Source: Anisus vortex
Taxonomy: Eukaryota > Mollusca > Gastropoda > Planorbidae
Assembly: GCA_949126835.1 (NCBI GenBank)
Contig: OX421499.1
Location: forward strand, 27,160,490-27,224,489
Direction: 5' to 3'
DNA length: 64,000 nt
Positions 12,521 to 23,197 of the stretch are shown piece after piece; the stretch's first letter is position 1, and each line of letters begins with the position of its first letter. A model generated the notes under the pieces. That model saw only the letters and a list, made by a program, of their open reading frames with translations, did no database searches and was not told the DNA's origin. The position numbers were made by a program, and so were the translations under genes.

Positions 12521-14795
12521 GTGATACTATAGTATGGTATAATTTACAGACGCCGCTTGTAATCAGAATAGGCCTATTGTTGCGCAATTCACAAAGCTCT
12601 GTAGGCCCTATGTTTCTTACTGCTAAAATGTTAATTTGCCCACTTCCTATCAACATATTTAGCTGAAACTTTGCACATAGGCCTACATCAGACGTGTCGC
12701 CGATGACAACACATATTCTATCAAACCCCCGCCCCTTTTTTTTTGTGTTACTTTTTTTATGTTGCGCATTTTAAAATTCTTTTTGAATACCGTACATTAG
12801 AGGTCTCAGGTGTTGTTTATTTTTTTTTATTTGTTTCTTGAGAATGTTTTGACATTTGTCTCATACATTTTTTTCCTTCCGAAAATGAGAACTAAATTAA
12901 ACATATGAAATATTTCATTAATCAAATTTTACATTTCAACTATTGATGATTAGAGTTTTATTATTCTCTTACCAGGCTGCCAGAGCTCTTAGCTCTCTTG
13001 CAGTCAATGTCAGGTAAATAAATCTATGTCTTGTTTTTTTCGCTGTTAAATTATGTTTTTAGATACATTGTAGTGCATTGGTAATGGTTGGTTGAGCGGG
13101 CAATAATGTATGACTGAGATTGATTAGCTTGTGACTTGTGGCATTCTAGTGGGTGTGGGCAACGTCTGCAATTTGGTGGGTTTGTTGGGTATATTGTTTA
13201 AATGTGAGCTGAGTGCTAGACTATACTATCCTACTGTTCTTAATGTGACTACTATATGCATTGTTCTTTGCACATGAGGAGCTTTGTGTGGTCTTGGTAG
13301 TTGATATGAGCATATTCAAATCAACGTACAGTTGTTTTTTTTACAGATTTTCATTGTACCCGATAACCATTTTTCTTTGAAGTGGTTTTTATTGTTTATT
13401 TTAACTGTGTTAAAGTTGAAGGTCTTTCTAGTTGGTCCATGCCTAGATGTCCTAGTATTCATTGTTGATATTGTAGGCTACGTACTTTTATGAAACATTA
13501 TTGGAACAACTTTTATTGCTGGGTTTTTGACATGAAGCATATTGTGTCTTAGTTCAGGCATAATAAATGATCCAATAGGCCTACAATCATTATATTTTTT
13601 TTTCAATGTATAGGTCTAGATAACGTAATGTTTGTGTTTGTTTGTTGTTGTTTTGCCACGTTTAAAGTTTTCATTGTTTCTATTTAAAATTTACAATAGG
13701 CCTACTTATAAATACGGATAGTCAAAATAAAATTTAAATTTAATGAAAATTGTTGTTGGTAAGTGCAGCCTTATTCTTATGTTGTCATTCTTTTTATTTC
13801 CTGTTGTTTTTTTTTTGATGGGTAAAATGATTTTAAAAAAAATATAGGCCTAATATTGACAAAGATCTACAACTCTCTCTGCACTTTTCAATTTTTCTAT
13901 ATTAATTAGCCTATCTTATCACTGTCATTTTGACAGGTATAAAAACTATCACCAGTAGGCTATCATAATATAATATGGATTTTTAATTTTTAAAACAAAC
14001 ACACCCCTTCTTCTTCTTTGTCCTTTTCTCTTATTATAACACCAAAGTATCAAAATACATGTAGGCCTATAACACCAAAGTATCAAAATACATGTTTAAC
14101 ACCAAACCATTCTTTTCCCCGTCATTTCGAGCTAGTAATTTAGTATAAAGACCAAACAATAACCTGGCTTTAGTTTTGATTTTAATGTTGAAGTTTTGTT
14201 TTTAAATTATTTTACAACTCATTAATTTACAGGTAGGCCTATACAAAAGTTGAATCATCAATAGCTTTTTAGAAAATCTCCTAAGCCCAAATAGAAGCTT
14301 TAATAATTGCTAAGAGGCAATATTTAAGCCATGATGGACGGTTGCTCTTTTAATGTGCAAGTGGCCAGGTACACGTCGCCAATACTTCCTCATTAGAGAT
14401 GAATCTATTAAAAAAATTACGTGTCTTACTGTATACTGTAGGCTTGGCTCGGTGATTTAGGACACACACAGTCTACGTGTCGTTCAGAAAGATACTTGGG
14501 ATCTATTGCTTTGATGAAGTAGAACTAAACCATTTCAACAGTAAGTAATTATATATTTATAACCCAACATTGCGAACAAAAACTTAAATTTTGTGAATTA
14601 TTTATTTTCTTTGTTAGATCTAAATCAATTAAAAAACGCTTATTGTCAAATCATGTGTTACATAAGCTTGTTAAAAAAATGTAAAAACATTTAGCTGCCA
14701 ATGAAGCAGAGCACACAGCAAACCGGGGGATTGTGTGCTCAGCTCAATGCCCAACCACATGTAACTTAATGAGTAGCTGTGTATAGAGACATGCA
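12521..14795. other. Intergenic, rich in TAGGCCTA; no gene recognised
   Basis: I see no ORF with recognisable similarity. The stretch is T-rich and holds seven copies of the octamer TAGGCCTA. A possible 38-nt exon with good splice borders lies at 12976-13013 but no partner exon was found. Confidence 0.5.
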
Positions 14796-14997
14796 CTAGA
14801 CAAGTGGTCGGCTACCTACGACACGCGTGCCAGATCCGGCAGGCAGAACTATTTTCAATGGCACGCGTATGACCTCCAAAATGGTAATTCAAGTCCTTTT
14901 ACAAGAAAAGAGCTGAATAACTTTTAGGTTGTCGGCACGCTGAATGAATTACAAATTCTACTTTGGCACACTATTACCAAAAGGCTGCCGACTCCTG
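14796..14997. mobile_element. Short non-autonomous hAT, GTCGGCAACC-type ends
   Basis: The left end reads CAAGTGGTCGGCTACCTACG and the right end, reversed, CAGGAGTCGGCAGCC. The right 70 bases match the 3' ends of decayed hAT copies near 50110 and 33553. The sequence CACTAGA occurs just outside the left end and again eight bases beyond the right end, a possible shifted target duplication. Confidence 0.6.
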
Positions 14998-15579
14998 GGT
15001 AAGACCACTAGAATGGATTTGCATTGAAACTGGATATATTGCCGTGAAAACAATTTGAAAACATTTAACTACTTCCCTAATTTAAGGCACATTAAGATAG
15101 ATGGATGGACTTTTTCAGAAGTACTCTGAAGTACTCTGAAGTACTCAAAGCAACGTTTTTTGTCGTGTTTTCATACCTCATTACGCCTGATTGGCTTCAT
15201 CTTAATACAACCTACTTAGACTCCTTGATCTGTTTTTATCGGAGGGATATTTTTAAAATGCAGCAAATTACGTTTTAAACATTAAATAAACTAACCCATA
15301 AAAACACATTTTTTATTATACTCCCTATCTTTGTAAACTAAGTTTATATTTAATTTATATTTTGATAGATTAAAATAAATATAAGTGATATCATACCTTA
15401 TGAATTTCCACACTAAAATTTTGCGCATCCTTTTTTTTCTAGCTTTGGCCCGCAAAAACCATAAAAAGATAACTCGCTTTGTTTCGGCTACATTGTGTCG
15501 TTTTCAATCTATTTTTTTCGTAAAAACGAACACATTTGAAAAAAAATCTTTACTTCCGTCTCTTCCGGTAGAGGCAGCC

Positions 15580-15729
15580 ATGTCTGACGTGAAATATACT
15601 CTTCGATTCGCAAATTGGTCGAAGGAATTCGTGACTATTCCGAAGACTATGATGCTGAAAGAATGTATTGTTAGTTGGGACAAATCTGCTGCCCAATTTT
15701 CATCTCGATTGGACGACGGAAAGTGTTAG
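15580..15729 (+). CDS. Small ORF of unknown function (49 codons)
   Basis: The ATG at 15580 has a good Kozak context (GCAGCCATG) and follows a pyrimidine-rich CTCTTCCGG stretch. It encodes 49 residues beginning MSDVKYTLRFANWSKEFV, then stops. The same frame is open upstream to 15385. I recognise no domain, and a decayed hAT lies directly downstream, so it may be a transposon remnant or an isolated first exon. Confidence 0.25.
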   Translation: MSDVKYTLRFANWSKEFVTIPKTMMLKECIVSWDKSAAQFSSRLDDGKC

Positions 15730-15749
15730 AAAAATCGATGCAAAGTTTT

Positions 15750-16120
15750 GCTAACAACCAAGGAAGCAAGCAGTTAATAGAAAGGGAGTAAAAATGTATC
15801 AAAATATCCCTATTTGAGGGAAAATCTGGAAAATCTGGAAGGAAGCTGCTAAGGAAAGTTATCTGCTATTCTCAACTGCTAGGCATTCACATTACTTTCA
15901 GCTTTTTGTTCAACTTAGACTTGTGAAGAGATTTTATCACACATAAAAGCTGTTTCACGCATACAAAGAGGTCACTTACACTTGACCACTCAGAAATAAC
16001 TATATAGCCTATATTATTATGTACCTGACATTGAACGATTAGCGACGAGCATTCAAGGAAGAATCTTGAATTTATTGGTACAGACTATTTACATTTAAAA
16101 GAGTTTTTATGCTCGTCTCT
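15750..16120 (+). pseudogene. hAT transposase C-terminal remnant (EPM2AIP1/ZBED-like)
   Basis: A broken frame reads TCEEILSHIKAVSRIQRG and later YVPDIERLATSIQG, corresponding to the C-terminal dimerisation region of hAT transposases (C-E-x-x-F/L-S-x-x and K/YxPDIExL). Stops interrupt it. A related decayed copy lies at 49440-50190. Confidence 0.6.
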
Positions 16121-16204
16121 ATAATTAAACATAAAAATAATTTATTCTAAAAGAAATTTATTTGTTTTATTATTTCATTAAATGTAAGCGGCTGTTAAAC
16201 TAGT

Positions 16205-16335
16205 ATTATGGAGCATGGTGGTCGAGCGGCAGTGCGTTAGGCTGGCGTACCGAAGGTCCTGGGTTGGAATCATGGTGGAGGCTAGGATTTGTTCCCGGGC
16301 CTGGGGATGATACTGAGTTTACCCAGCTCTGATGC
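16205..16335 (+). repeat. SINE family B, tRNA-like head
   Basis: The piece has an A-box-like TGGTCGAGCGG and a B-box-like GGTCCTGGGTTGGAATC, followed by the family body (GGCTAGGATTTGTTCCCGGG). It matches the complement of the full copy at 41265-41572. Confidence 0.65.
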
Positions 16336-16339
16336 CAAG

Positions 16340-16376
16340 TCTGGCACGCTTGCCGTAGGTTGCCGACCCCTGCTCT
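16340..16376 (-). repeat. hAT end fragment (GTCGGCAACC type)
   Basis: Reversed, the stretch reads CAGGGGTCGGCAACCTACGG, then GCGTGCCAG, the same terminal sequence as the element at 14796. It marks one end of a decayed hAT copy. Confidence 0.55.
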
Positions 16377-16824
16377 AGACCATAGTATAGGTCTACTATA
16401 AGTGCTTACAAAAAAAACAACACCAGAACAGCCTTCCGCGTGGAACTCGATAGTATTTAATCTCCAAACTCGTACGTCCAAAAAAATAGTAGGCTACCCG
16501 TATTTCAAGTATATTAGGCATATTTATGTAATAATTCAAGATCTAGGTGGATTAAAAAAGGCGTGTGTGTGTTTGTGAGGGGGGGGGGGTCTAACTGGAT
16601 CTTATATATTTAGCCAGAATAGGGGGTAGCTAATGAGAATAGGCCTATAGGTCTAACAACAATAAAAAGAAGCAGATATATTTTGTTTCGTGGAAACTTT
16701 TGATATTCGGTAATAGAAAATGAGAAATTATTATGGGGCCTGGTTACAAATGTGTTTTTTAAAGTGAATTTAACCATTTCTTCTGGGGCGAAATTAAAAA
16801 AAAAAAAGAAAAAAAAAAAAAAAG

Positions 16825-16965
16825 AAAGGAATAAGTTGCCAGACCTTCTTAAACACCATTTACGTAACGAAATGCAAACCTAGGCTCAAAATGAAGGGCG
16901 CAATAATCTGCTGCATAGATGGAGCGTAGGCTATTTAGCCTACAATATAAGATAATATAATATAG
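16825..16965 (+). pseudogene. CR1-like LINE 3' end fragment
   Basis: It contains KLPDLLKHHLRNEM in a broken frame, then CAATAATCTGCTGCATAGATGG and an ATATAAGATAATATAAT tail. It is related to the LINE family at 35838-37590 but diverged. Confidence 0.55.
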
Positions 16966-16973
16966 AATATATG

Positions 16974-17130
16974 TTAGCCGTCTGGTCCAGCAGTTAGTTC
17001 ACCGGACTGTCAACCGACACGTCGGGGGTTCTATCTCTGGCTCCGACCGATCCCTGCCGCCCTGCAGGAGTTTTCGTCCTAGTGGGCGTAATAACCTTCT
17101 ATCTAGGAGGAAGGTATGTACAACTTATTA
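16974..17130 (+). repeat. SINE family A (tRNA-derived, LINE-type tail)
   Basis: The head contains TCTGGTCCAGCAGTTAG (A box) and GGGGGTTCTATCTCTGG (B box region). The body reads CCCTGCAGGAGTTTT and the 3' part reads GCGTAATAACCTTCTATCTA. Other copies lie at 45688 and 50400. Confidence 0.75.
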
Positions 17131-17235
17131 GATAGCCTACTTTTGAAATCACGTAGTCTCTGGTCCTAAGGCGAAACAGTTGCTTAGATAACTACGTTAT
17201 ACGTTATATTTTCTCTAAAAAAACAACAACGACAA

Positions 17236-18517
17236 TGTCAGGATGTGTTTAGGATTAGGACATCAACCTGGCAGAAGTTGGGCGATGAGAGGGGTGCGGA
17301 GTCGTAGGTGAGTGGGGTAGTAGTGGCAGGTCGTCGTAGGGTATGAATTACCGTGACTGGAATCGCCCTGGAATAATTATTATTTCTCTCACTGGCTCGT
17401 TAGATGTTATGACGGACACACAGATAGTTCTAAGTAGGCAAATAAATCGCTGGTTAAGTTCAGGTGTTTATTATAATTTCAGTTCTTCACTCAATGGCAA
17501 GATACATATATGAATTTGCACAGGCTTCAGTTAACACTCAACACATGGTACTGCTAGGTTATCCCAAATTTAGGCAACCGTAGCTGTGTTCATGAAAATA
17601 CTTAGACTGACAAAATATCTATCTATACACATGCAGGCGGTATATCCTATGGAACAAACTGAATAAGTGGAGGCTAGAATCGAACAACCTTCTCCACCAA
17701 GCACTTGAGCCGAAGTATCTCTAAAACTCATTAAGCGCGCTTTCCTGAATTTTAGTCACGTGATCAGTGGTCAATTTGATTGGATAGCTACATTAGTTTA
17801 GAATTACATATGTTCTGGTTGGCTGGTTTGCTTGCATAAAGGATTGACTATTGGGGGGGGGGGGGGAATTTAGGAGTGGGTATACAATTAGTACCGCCGA
17901 CTTTTGCGGGGTGGGGCCCAGGGAAAAAGGGGGGGGGGGTGGGTAGACGTTTACGAAGATACAAAGGATAAGATAATGACTTATCTCCCCTTGATGTACC
18001 AGTTTGTATGTGCGAGACGCTTCGCTCCAGATGTCACTACTTCGAGTGGACAAAGGGTTATGCCCACGGCGCTGAGTAGGAGACGAAAAGGGGAGATAAT
18101 GAAAAGGTGTCTACAGGAATGCTGAGTTTAGCAAAATAAATGAGTAGTACTATCAAAATACAACATGAATCATAATTGACAGCATAATAGAATATATATA
18201 TATATATATACATACATTAAAGAATACACACACATACAATCACACATACAAATAGTGTAGTACCAATTGGCTGAATCAAGTAGCAACTCTGAATTCGGGA
18301 ATGAAAAAGTGTAGAGAGGGTTAAAGAGAGGTGAGGAGAAGAGTGGTTGGGGTGTTCCTATTGCGTGAGAAGAGGGAAAGAGGTAATGGCGTCAGGCTAC
18401 TTTCTACTCCCTAATCTAACTCTACGCTAACCTATGTTTCTAGTTCTACACTACTTCTGCGCTATGATCTATCCATGAGTACTAATAAGGTTACGATTTA
18501 ATTCCAGAATCGTGACA
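17236..18517 (-). repeat. 3' LTR of the Gmr1-like retrotransposon
   Basis: The repeat is 1282 bp, beginning TGTCAGGATG and ending ATCGTGACA, so its outer five bases are inverted repeats. The only differences I could see from the other LTR are run lengths: 14 versus 16 G, 11 versus 10 G, and two bases in an AT repeat. These account exactly for the 3-base length difference. GACAA precedes it at 17231-17235. Confidence 0.92.
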
Positions 18518-18568
18518 ACTCACCCGCGCAATTTGGGAATCTACTCAGAAAGTGGATTCACACCTAAA

Positions 18569-21500
18569 TTATTGTCTCTGGCGCGTGGGAAAGGGGGGAG
18601 TCGGTGGAGTGTCGTCTGGGTTGGGATCTGAGTGTGAGTATCGGGATAGGAAATCCGCGAGGTGGTGTTCCTTTCCAGACTGGTAAACGGTTTGGAAGCT
18701 GTACTGTGACAGGGTGAGGGAGTATCTCATTAACCTTCTGTTTAGGTTCTTTGCGCATGCGAGGAACGTCAGGGGCTGGTGATCGGTGTGGAGAATGAAA
18801 TGGCGCCCGTACAGGTATACATGGAATTTCTCAATTCCAAATACGAGAGCCAGACATTCCTGTTCAGAGGTGCCGTAATTCATTTGCGCGGAATTGAGTT
18901 TCCGTGACGCGTAGGCTACAGGGAACAGCATGTTATCATGTTCCGGGTCAGGTTGTAACAGGGCCGCGCCTACTGCTCGTCCGCTTGCATCGCACTTCAA
19001 CACGTAGGGAAGGGACGGGTTCGGCAGTCGCAGTATGGGTTTGCTAGTGAGAGCTGTCTTCAATTGGTCGAACGCTTGTTGGCACTCATCAGACCAAGTA
19101 ACTTTCTCTGGGAGATTTTTCCGAGTTAGGTCTGTTAAAGGGGCTGCGATGCTATTGTAGTGTGGTATGAACTTCTGATAATACCCTGTTGACCCTAGTG
19201 GAGACCGTATACCTGATTTGGTGGTGGGCTGAGGGGCTAACTTAAGTTTCTCTACTTTGTTTTCGTCCGGCATTATTTTGTTCCTTTCGATCATGTGACC
19301 TAGGAATTTCAGTTTATTGAACCCGACCATGCATTTTGAGGGCCTCGCGGTTAGGCCAGTTTCGCGGAGCCTAGCTAGCAGGGCAGTTATTGTTTCTACA
19401 TGACTTGCCCAAGTGGGCGTGGCGATCAAGATATCGTCTACGAAATGGGTGATCCCAGGTCTGTTAATTGGCTGAATCAGCTTCCGCATCATGCGTGTGA
19501 ACACGGAGGGGGAGTTATTTAGGCCAAAGGGGACAGTTTGGAACTCGAAGTGCCCTTGATCGGTACTGAAGGCGAGGTAGTGTCGGCACTTCTCTTCCAC
19601 TTCTATTTGGAAGAATCCCTTGCTAAGATCAAACTTGGAAAAGTATTGAGCGTTGCTCAGTTTTGAAAACAGTAAATCAGGGTCTGGCATTGGTTCAACT
19701 TGAAATTCAGTGACTGCGTTTAAGCGGCGGAAGTCTATGCACATACGGTGAGAACCGTCTGATTTCCTTACTAGTACTACCGGCGCATTGTACGGGGAGG
19801 TTGAGGGGGCGATGATGTTGTTGGCTAGCAGATAATTTATTTCTTTCTCAATGACATCCAGTTTGGCGTGGGGCATAGCGTATGCCTTGACCTGAATGGG
19901 TCGGGGGTCGGTGACCTTCATAGTGAATGTCTCTAAGTTGGTACGCCCTGGGGTGTCGGTCAGCACGTCGGGGTACGAGGAGAGTAAGTGTTTCGCTATG
20001 TTAGCTTGTTCAGGGGTTAGAAGGGGACAGATTTCTACATCATCTATGGTTTCTGTCTGTTGTAGGGGGAAGGCGGTTAGTGAGTCATCGGCTTCTGTCT
20101 CTTCAGCAATGGCCGTTGCTACCAGGGGTGTATCGTCTAACGGTCGCTCTATGTATCGCTTTAGCAAGTTGATGTGGAACAGTTTGTCTTTGTTGCCGAT
20201 TTTTATAAGGTAGTTGGTGCCTGAGAGTTTTTTTGTAACTGGATATGGGCCTCTCCATGCTAACTGGAGTTTGTTGTAAGAGGAGGGAAGGAGCAGTAGT
20301 GCTTTATCGCCCGGAGCCAGAGAGCGTTCTTTGGCCCGCCGATTGTATAACTTCTCCTGTCTCTCCCTCTCCTTGGTTAAGTGTTTGGAGGCAATAGAGT
20401 GGACAGTTTTAAGCCTAGTCCTTAGATCATTGATGTAGGCGTGAACTGAGAGTTCCTCGGGGTGGGGGGAGGGTTTGGTCCAGGCGCGCTTGAGGAGCTC
20501 TAGTGGACCACGGGGTTGGGACCCGAATAACATCTCATATGGAGTGTAGCCTAAGGTAGAATGGGGAGTAGACCGATATGCGAATAGGGCGGTAGGGAGG
20601 AGGGTATCCCATTCATCCAGAGGGCCATCGGCGGTTTTCTTTAACAGCCCGATTAGTGTTTGGTTAAACCGTTCGACTAATCCATTGCATTGAGGGTGGT
20701 AGGGGGAGGAACGGAGGTGAGTGGTGTTCATGATGTGCAACGCTTCCCTCATCAGTGTACTGGTGAACTGGGGCCCGTTATCGGAGAGTAGGACTTCGGG
20801 AAACCCCACTCTCGTGAAAATGGTAAACAGTGCCTCGGCCACGTGTTTCGCGTCTTCTTTCGGCAGCGCCACAGCTTCCGGCCAGTTGGTAGCCTGGCAT
20901 ATCACGCATAGTATGAATCTGTTCTTCTTCCGTGTTATGGAAAGTGGCCCTACGAGGTCTACTGACACCCGCTGAAAGGGCGTGTCGGTCACCGGGTGTT
21001 TGCCTAGCGGTACTGGCTTAGTGTGGTGGGCCTTGGACATGAGCTGGCATTGGTGACATGACGCTACAAATCGTTTGATCTCATTGTGCATACCGGGCCA
21101 GTGGAAGTAATGGGTGATTTTGTTGACTGTGGACCCTTGCCCTTGGTGACCGCCCAGGGTTGAGTCGTGGGCCGCCTCCATAACTTGCCTACGGTAAGGA
21201 CCGGGGATGATGAGCTGGTCTCTGACCGACCCGTCAGGGAGGCTGGACCGTCGGAACAGTCGTTTCCCTTTTTGAATAAACGAGTAGGGTTTCGGGGGGT
21301 CTGGGTTTTGACCGACCTTAGCGAACAGTGGGGCCAGGGTCGAGTCTTCCATTTGAGCCCGCAGGAATTCGTGGGCCGTCGGGGATTCCTGGGGAGGGTG
21401 GGGAACAGGGTCAGGGTGCGCGCGTGTGGCCACTGAGGCAAGGGGCGGGGAGGGGACATCGGCAAGGTTGACGTATCGTTCCCCCAAGATGACGTCATAG

Positions 21501-23197
21501 GGTAATTCGGCTCGGATTGCTAAGGTAGCCGTGCCAGTGTATGGTTTTGACTTGATGTGAACCTTGGCGGTTGGGAGGGTCTCAACGTATCCCGTTACAA
21601 CTCTATATTCGACTGACTCGCCAGTATAGTCGGAGGGACTCACGAAGGAAGTCTTAGCGAACCCATCAAGCTGGCATCCCGAGTCGAGAAGGGCCCTGGC
21701 TTTTTTTGAGTTGATCTCTATATTTCTTTCTGTCTTGGTTTCCGGTTTGGCGGGGGTGTAAGCGGGGGGTGTGTCGGTTTCCGGGTCTTGCGTCCTGGGG
21801 GTGTCTGCCGGGCAAAGGGTGGCGGTGTATACTCCTGGGGGGGGGGGGGGTTTCTGGGAGTGATTATGGCTTGTGTGTGCCTTGGGTTGTTGCTCAGCGG
21901 AGCTACCGTGGTGGGTCGAATGGGGATGATTGGTGCCGGTTCGTGGCCTGGTCATGTGGTGGGGTTGGTCTGGACGTCGCGAATCTTGGAGGGGTGGAGG
22001 GGGCCTGGTTTGAGAGTGACCCGGTCGATGTGGGGGGAAGTTGTCGGGACTGATTAGTGGGGGAGGGTTGGCGCGATGGTTGTCCCAATAGGGCCGATGT
22101 GGTTGTGGGTGTCCCGGGCGGGCGGAAGGTGGCGGTGGCCTTCCCGGTCTACCGTTTTCCCGTCGGGAAGCGGGGGGTGGTTGAAATTTGTCCCGGGGAT
22201 GGAATGATTCCACTAAGTTAGATTGCAGAAATCTATCTGCGCCTTGCAGGGAAGGGGTTAGACCGGATATTCCCTGTTGGATTAAGAAAGCCTTTAGCTT
22301 TGGGGGCATCTGGGATTCTATCTGTTCAGTCATAAGAAGGGTGACCATACCGTCGAATGACTGCTCGACATTGCCTAACTCAACCCACTTGAGTAGGTAA
22401 GATTGTATTCGCTCCGCGAATTGTGTATAGTTTTCCCCCGGTCGTAGCGTGGACGACCGAAACTTCTTCTGGTAGTGGGACGAGTGTAACTGGTGGCGAT
22501 TTAGCAGCGCGTTTTTCAGTGCAACGCACGACTCCCTGTCTTCTGGGGCCAGTTTACAGTAAGTCTCGTAATCCTCCCCTCTCAGAGTGGAGACGAGGAT
22601 CCTACAGTGTAATTCTGGGGGGACTTCATTTAGCTCCATACAGTCGCTAAACCGTCGGAGGTAAATGTCGAACTGCTCCAGTCGGGGGTCGTGAACTTCA
22701 GTCCATAGAGAAGCATGTCGGGGGAGGGGATGGTTGCTGGGGTTTGCTGAGCTAAATGACGAGGGGGAGTTTGGGTTGTCGCTGTTGTCCGGGGGCCTAG
22801 TGCTTGCGGCTAATTCAGCTAGTCTGAATTCATGTGTCCTGCGTGCCTCCTCATCTAGTCTAAGTCTTTCTTCTCTAGCTAATTCTAATTGCTCTGCTTC
22901 TACTCTAAGTCTATCTTCCCTAGCTACTTGTTCTAATCTCTCCTCTCTAGCTAATTGTGCTGCTCTCTCCTCTCTCTGTTCTATTCTACGTTTCTCTTCT
23001 AACTGTTCTATTCTACGTTTCTCCTCTAACTGTTCTATTCTACGTTTCTCCTCTAACTGTTCTATTCTACGTTTCTCTTCTCTTGCCTCATGGACCGCTA
23101 CCTGTTCAACTACGTATTTAATGACGTCTCCGTCACTGTAGCCTATCGCTATAGCCTCTTCTCTCAGCTGCTTACGCAACAGTACACCTTCGGCCAT
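18569..23197 (-). CDS. Gag-Pol polyprotein, order Gag-PR-INT-RT-RH (1542 aa)
   Basis: This single ORF encodes all retrotransposon functions. Residues 39-76 hold four EEKRRIEQL-type repeats in a charged coiled-coil region. Residues 170-330 look like a retrotransposon capsid, followed by a Pro/His-rich stretch to about 480 with no CCHC zinc knuckle. The protease has DSG at 505-507. The integrase has H677, H684, C714, C717 (zinc finger), D747, D806, E842 (DD35E) and a WRGPY module at 981-985. The reverse transcriptase spans about 1090-1300 with FVDD at 1252-1255. RNase H has D1403, E1447, D1472 and D1515. The start ATG at 23197 has context ACTATGG. No stop or frameshift occurs. Such polyproteins are cleaved by their own protease in cytoplasmic particles. 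Confidence 0.93.
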   Translation of the reverse strand: MAEGVLLRKQLREEAIAIGYSDGDVIKYVVEQVAVHEAREEKRRIEQLEEKRRIEQLEEKRRIEQLEEKRRIEQREERAAQLAREERLEQVAREDRLRVEAEQLELAREERLRLDEEARRTHEFRLAELAASTRPPDNSDNPNSPSSFSSANPSNHPLPRHASLWTEVHDPRLEQFDIYLRRFSDCMELNEVPPELHCRILVSTLRGEDYETYCKLAPEDRESCVALKNALLNRHQLHSSHYQKKFRSSTLRPGENYTQFAERIQSYLLKWVELGNVEQSFDGMVTLLMTEQIESQMPPKLKAFLIQQGISGLTPSLQGADRFLQSNLVESFHPRDKFQPPPASRRENGRPGRPPPPSARPGHPQPHRPYWDNHRANPPPLISPDNFPPHRPGHSQTRPPPPLQDSRRPDQPHHMTRPRTGTNHPHSTHHGSSAEQQPKAHTSHNHSQKPPPPPGVYTATLCPADTPRTQDPETDTPPAYTPAKPETKTERNIEINSKKARALLDSGCQLDGFAKTSFVSPSDYTGESVEYRVVTGYVETLPTAKVHIKSKPYTGTATLAIRAELPYDVILGERYVNLADVPSPPLASVATRAHPDPVPHPPQESPTAHEFLRAQMEDSTLAPLFAKVGQNPDPPKPYSFIQKGKRLFRRSSLPDGSVRDQLIIPGPYRRQVMEAAHDSTLGGHQGQGSTVNKITHYFHWPGMHNEIKRFVASCHQCQLMSKAHHTKPVPLGKHPVTDTPFQRVSVDLVGPLSITRKKNRFILCVICQATNWPEAVALPKEDAKHVAEALFTIFTRVGFPEVLLSDNGPQFTSTLMREALHIMNTTHLRSSPYHPQCNGLVERFNQTLIGLLKKTADGPLDEWDTLLPTALFAYRSTPHSTLGYTPYEMLFGSQPRGPLELLKRAWTKPSPHPEELSVHAYINDLRTRLKTVHSIASKHLTKERERQEKLYNRRAKERSLAPGDKALLLLPSSYNKLQLAWRGPYPVTKKLSGTNYLIKIGNKDKLFHINLLKRYIERPLDDTPLVATAIAEETEADDSLTAFPLQQTETIDDVEICPLLTPEQANIAKHLLSSYPDVLTDTPGRTNLETFTMKVTDPRPIQVKAYAMPHAKLDVIEKEINYLLANNIIAPSTSPYNAPVVLVRKSDGSHRMCIDFRRLNAVTEFQVEPMPDPDLLFSKLSNAQYFSKFDLSKGFFQIEVEEKCRHYLAFSTDQGHFEFQTVPFGLNNSPSVFTRMMRKLIQPINRPGITHFVDDILIATPTWASHVETITALLARLRETGLTARPSKCMVGFNKLKFLGHMIERNKIMPDENKVEKLKLAPQPTTKSGIRSPLGSTGYYQKFIPHYNSIAAPLTDLTRKNLPEKVTWSDECQQAFDQLKTALTSKPILRLPNPSLPYVLKCDASGRAVGAALLQPDPEHDNMLFPVAYASRKLNSAQMNYGTSEQECLALVFGIEKFHVYLYGRHFILHTDHQPLTFLACAKNLNRRLMRYSLTLSQYSFQTVYQSGKEHHLADFLSRYSHSDPNPDDTPPTPPFPTRQRQ
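22965..23085 (-). repeat. 27-bp in-frame repeat inside Gag
   Basis: Four nearly identical 27-bp units encode EEKRRIEQL in tandem near the Gag N-terminus. The unit length keeps the frame, so copy number can change without breaking the ORF. Confidence 0.85.

Noticed and set aside
19896..22650. Several plus-strand ORFs of 60-105 codons
   Set aside because: They are shadows of the minus-strand Gag-Pol frame.
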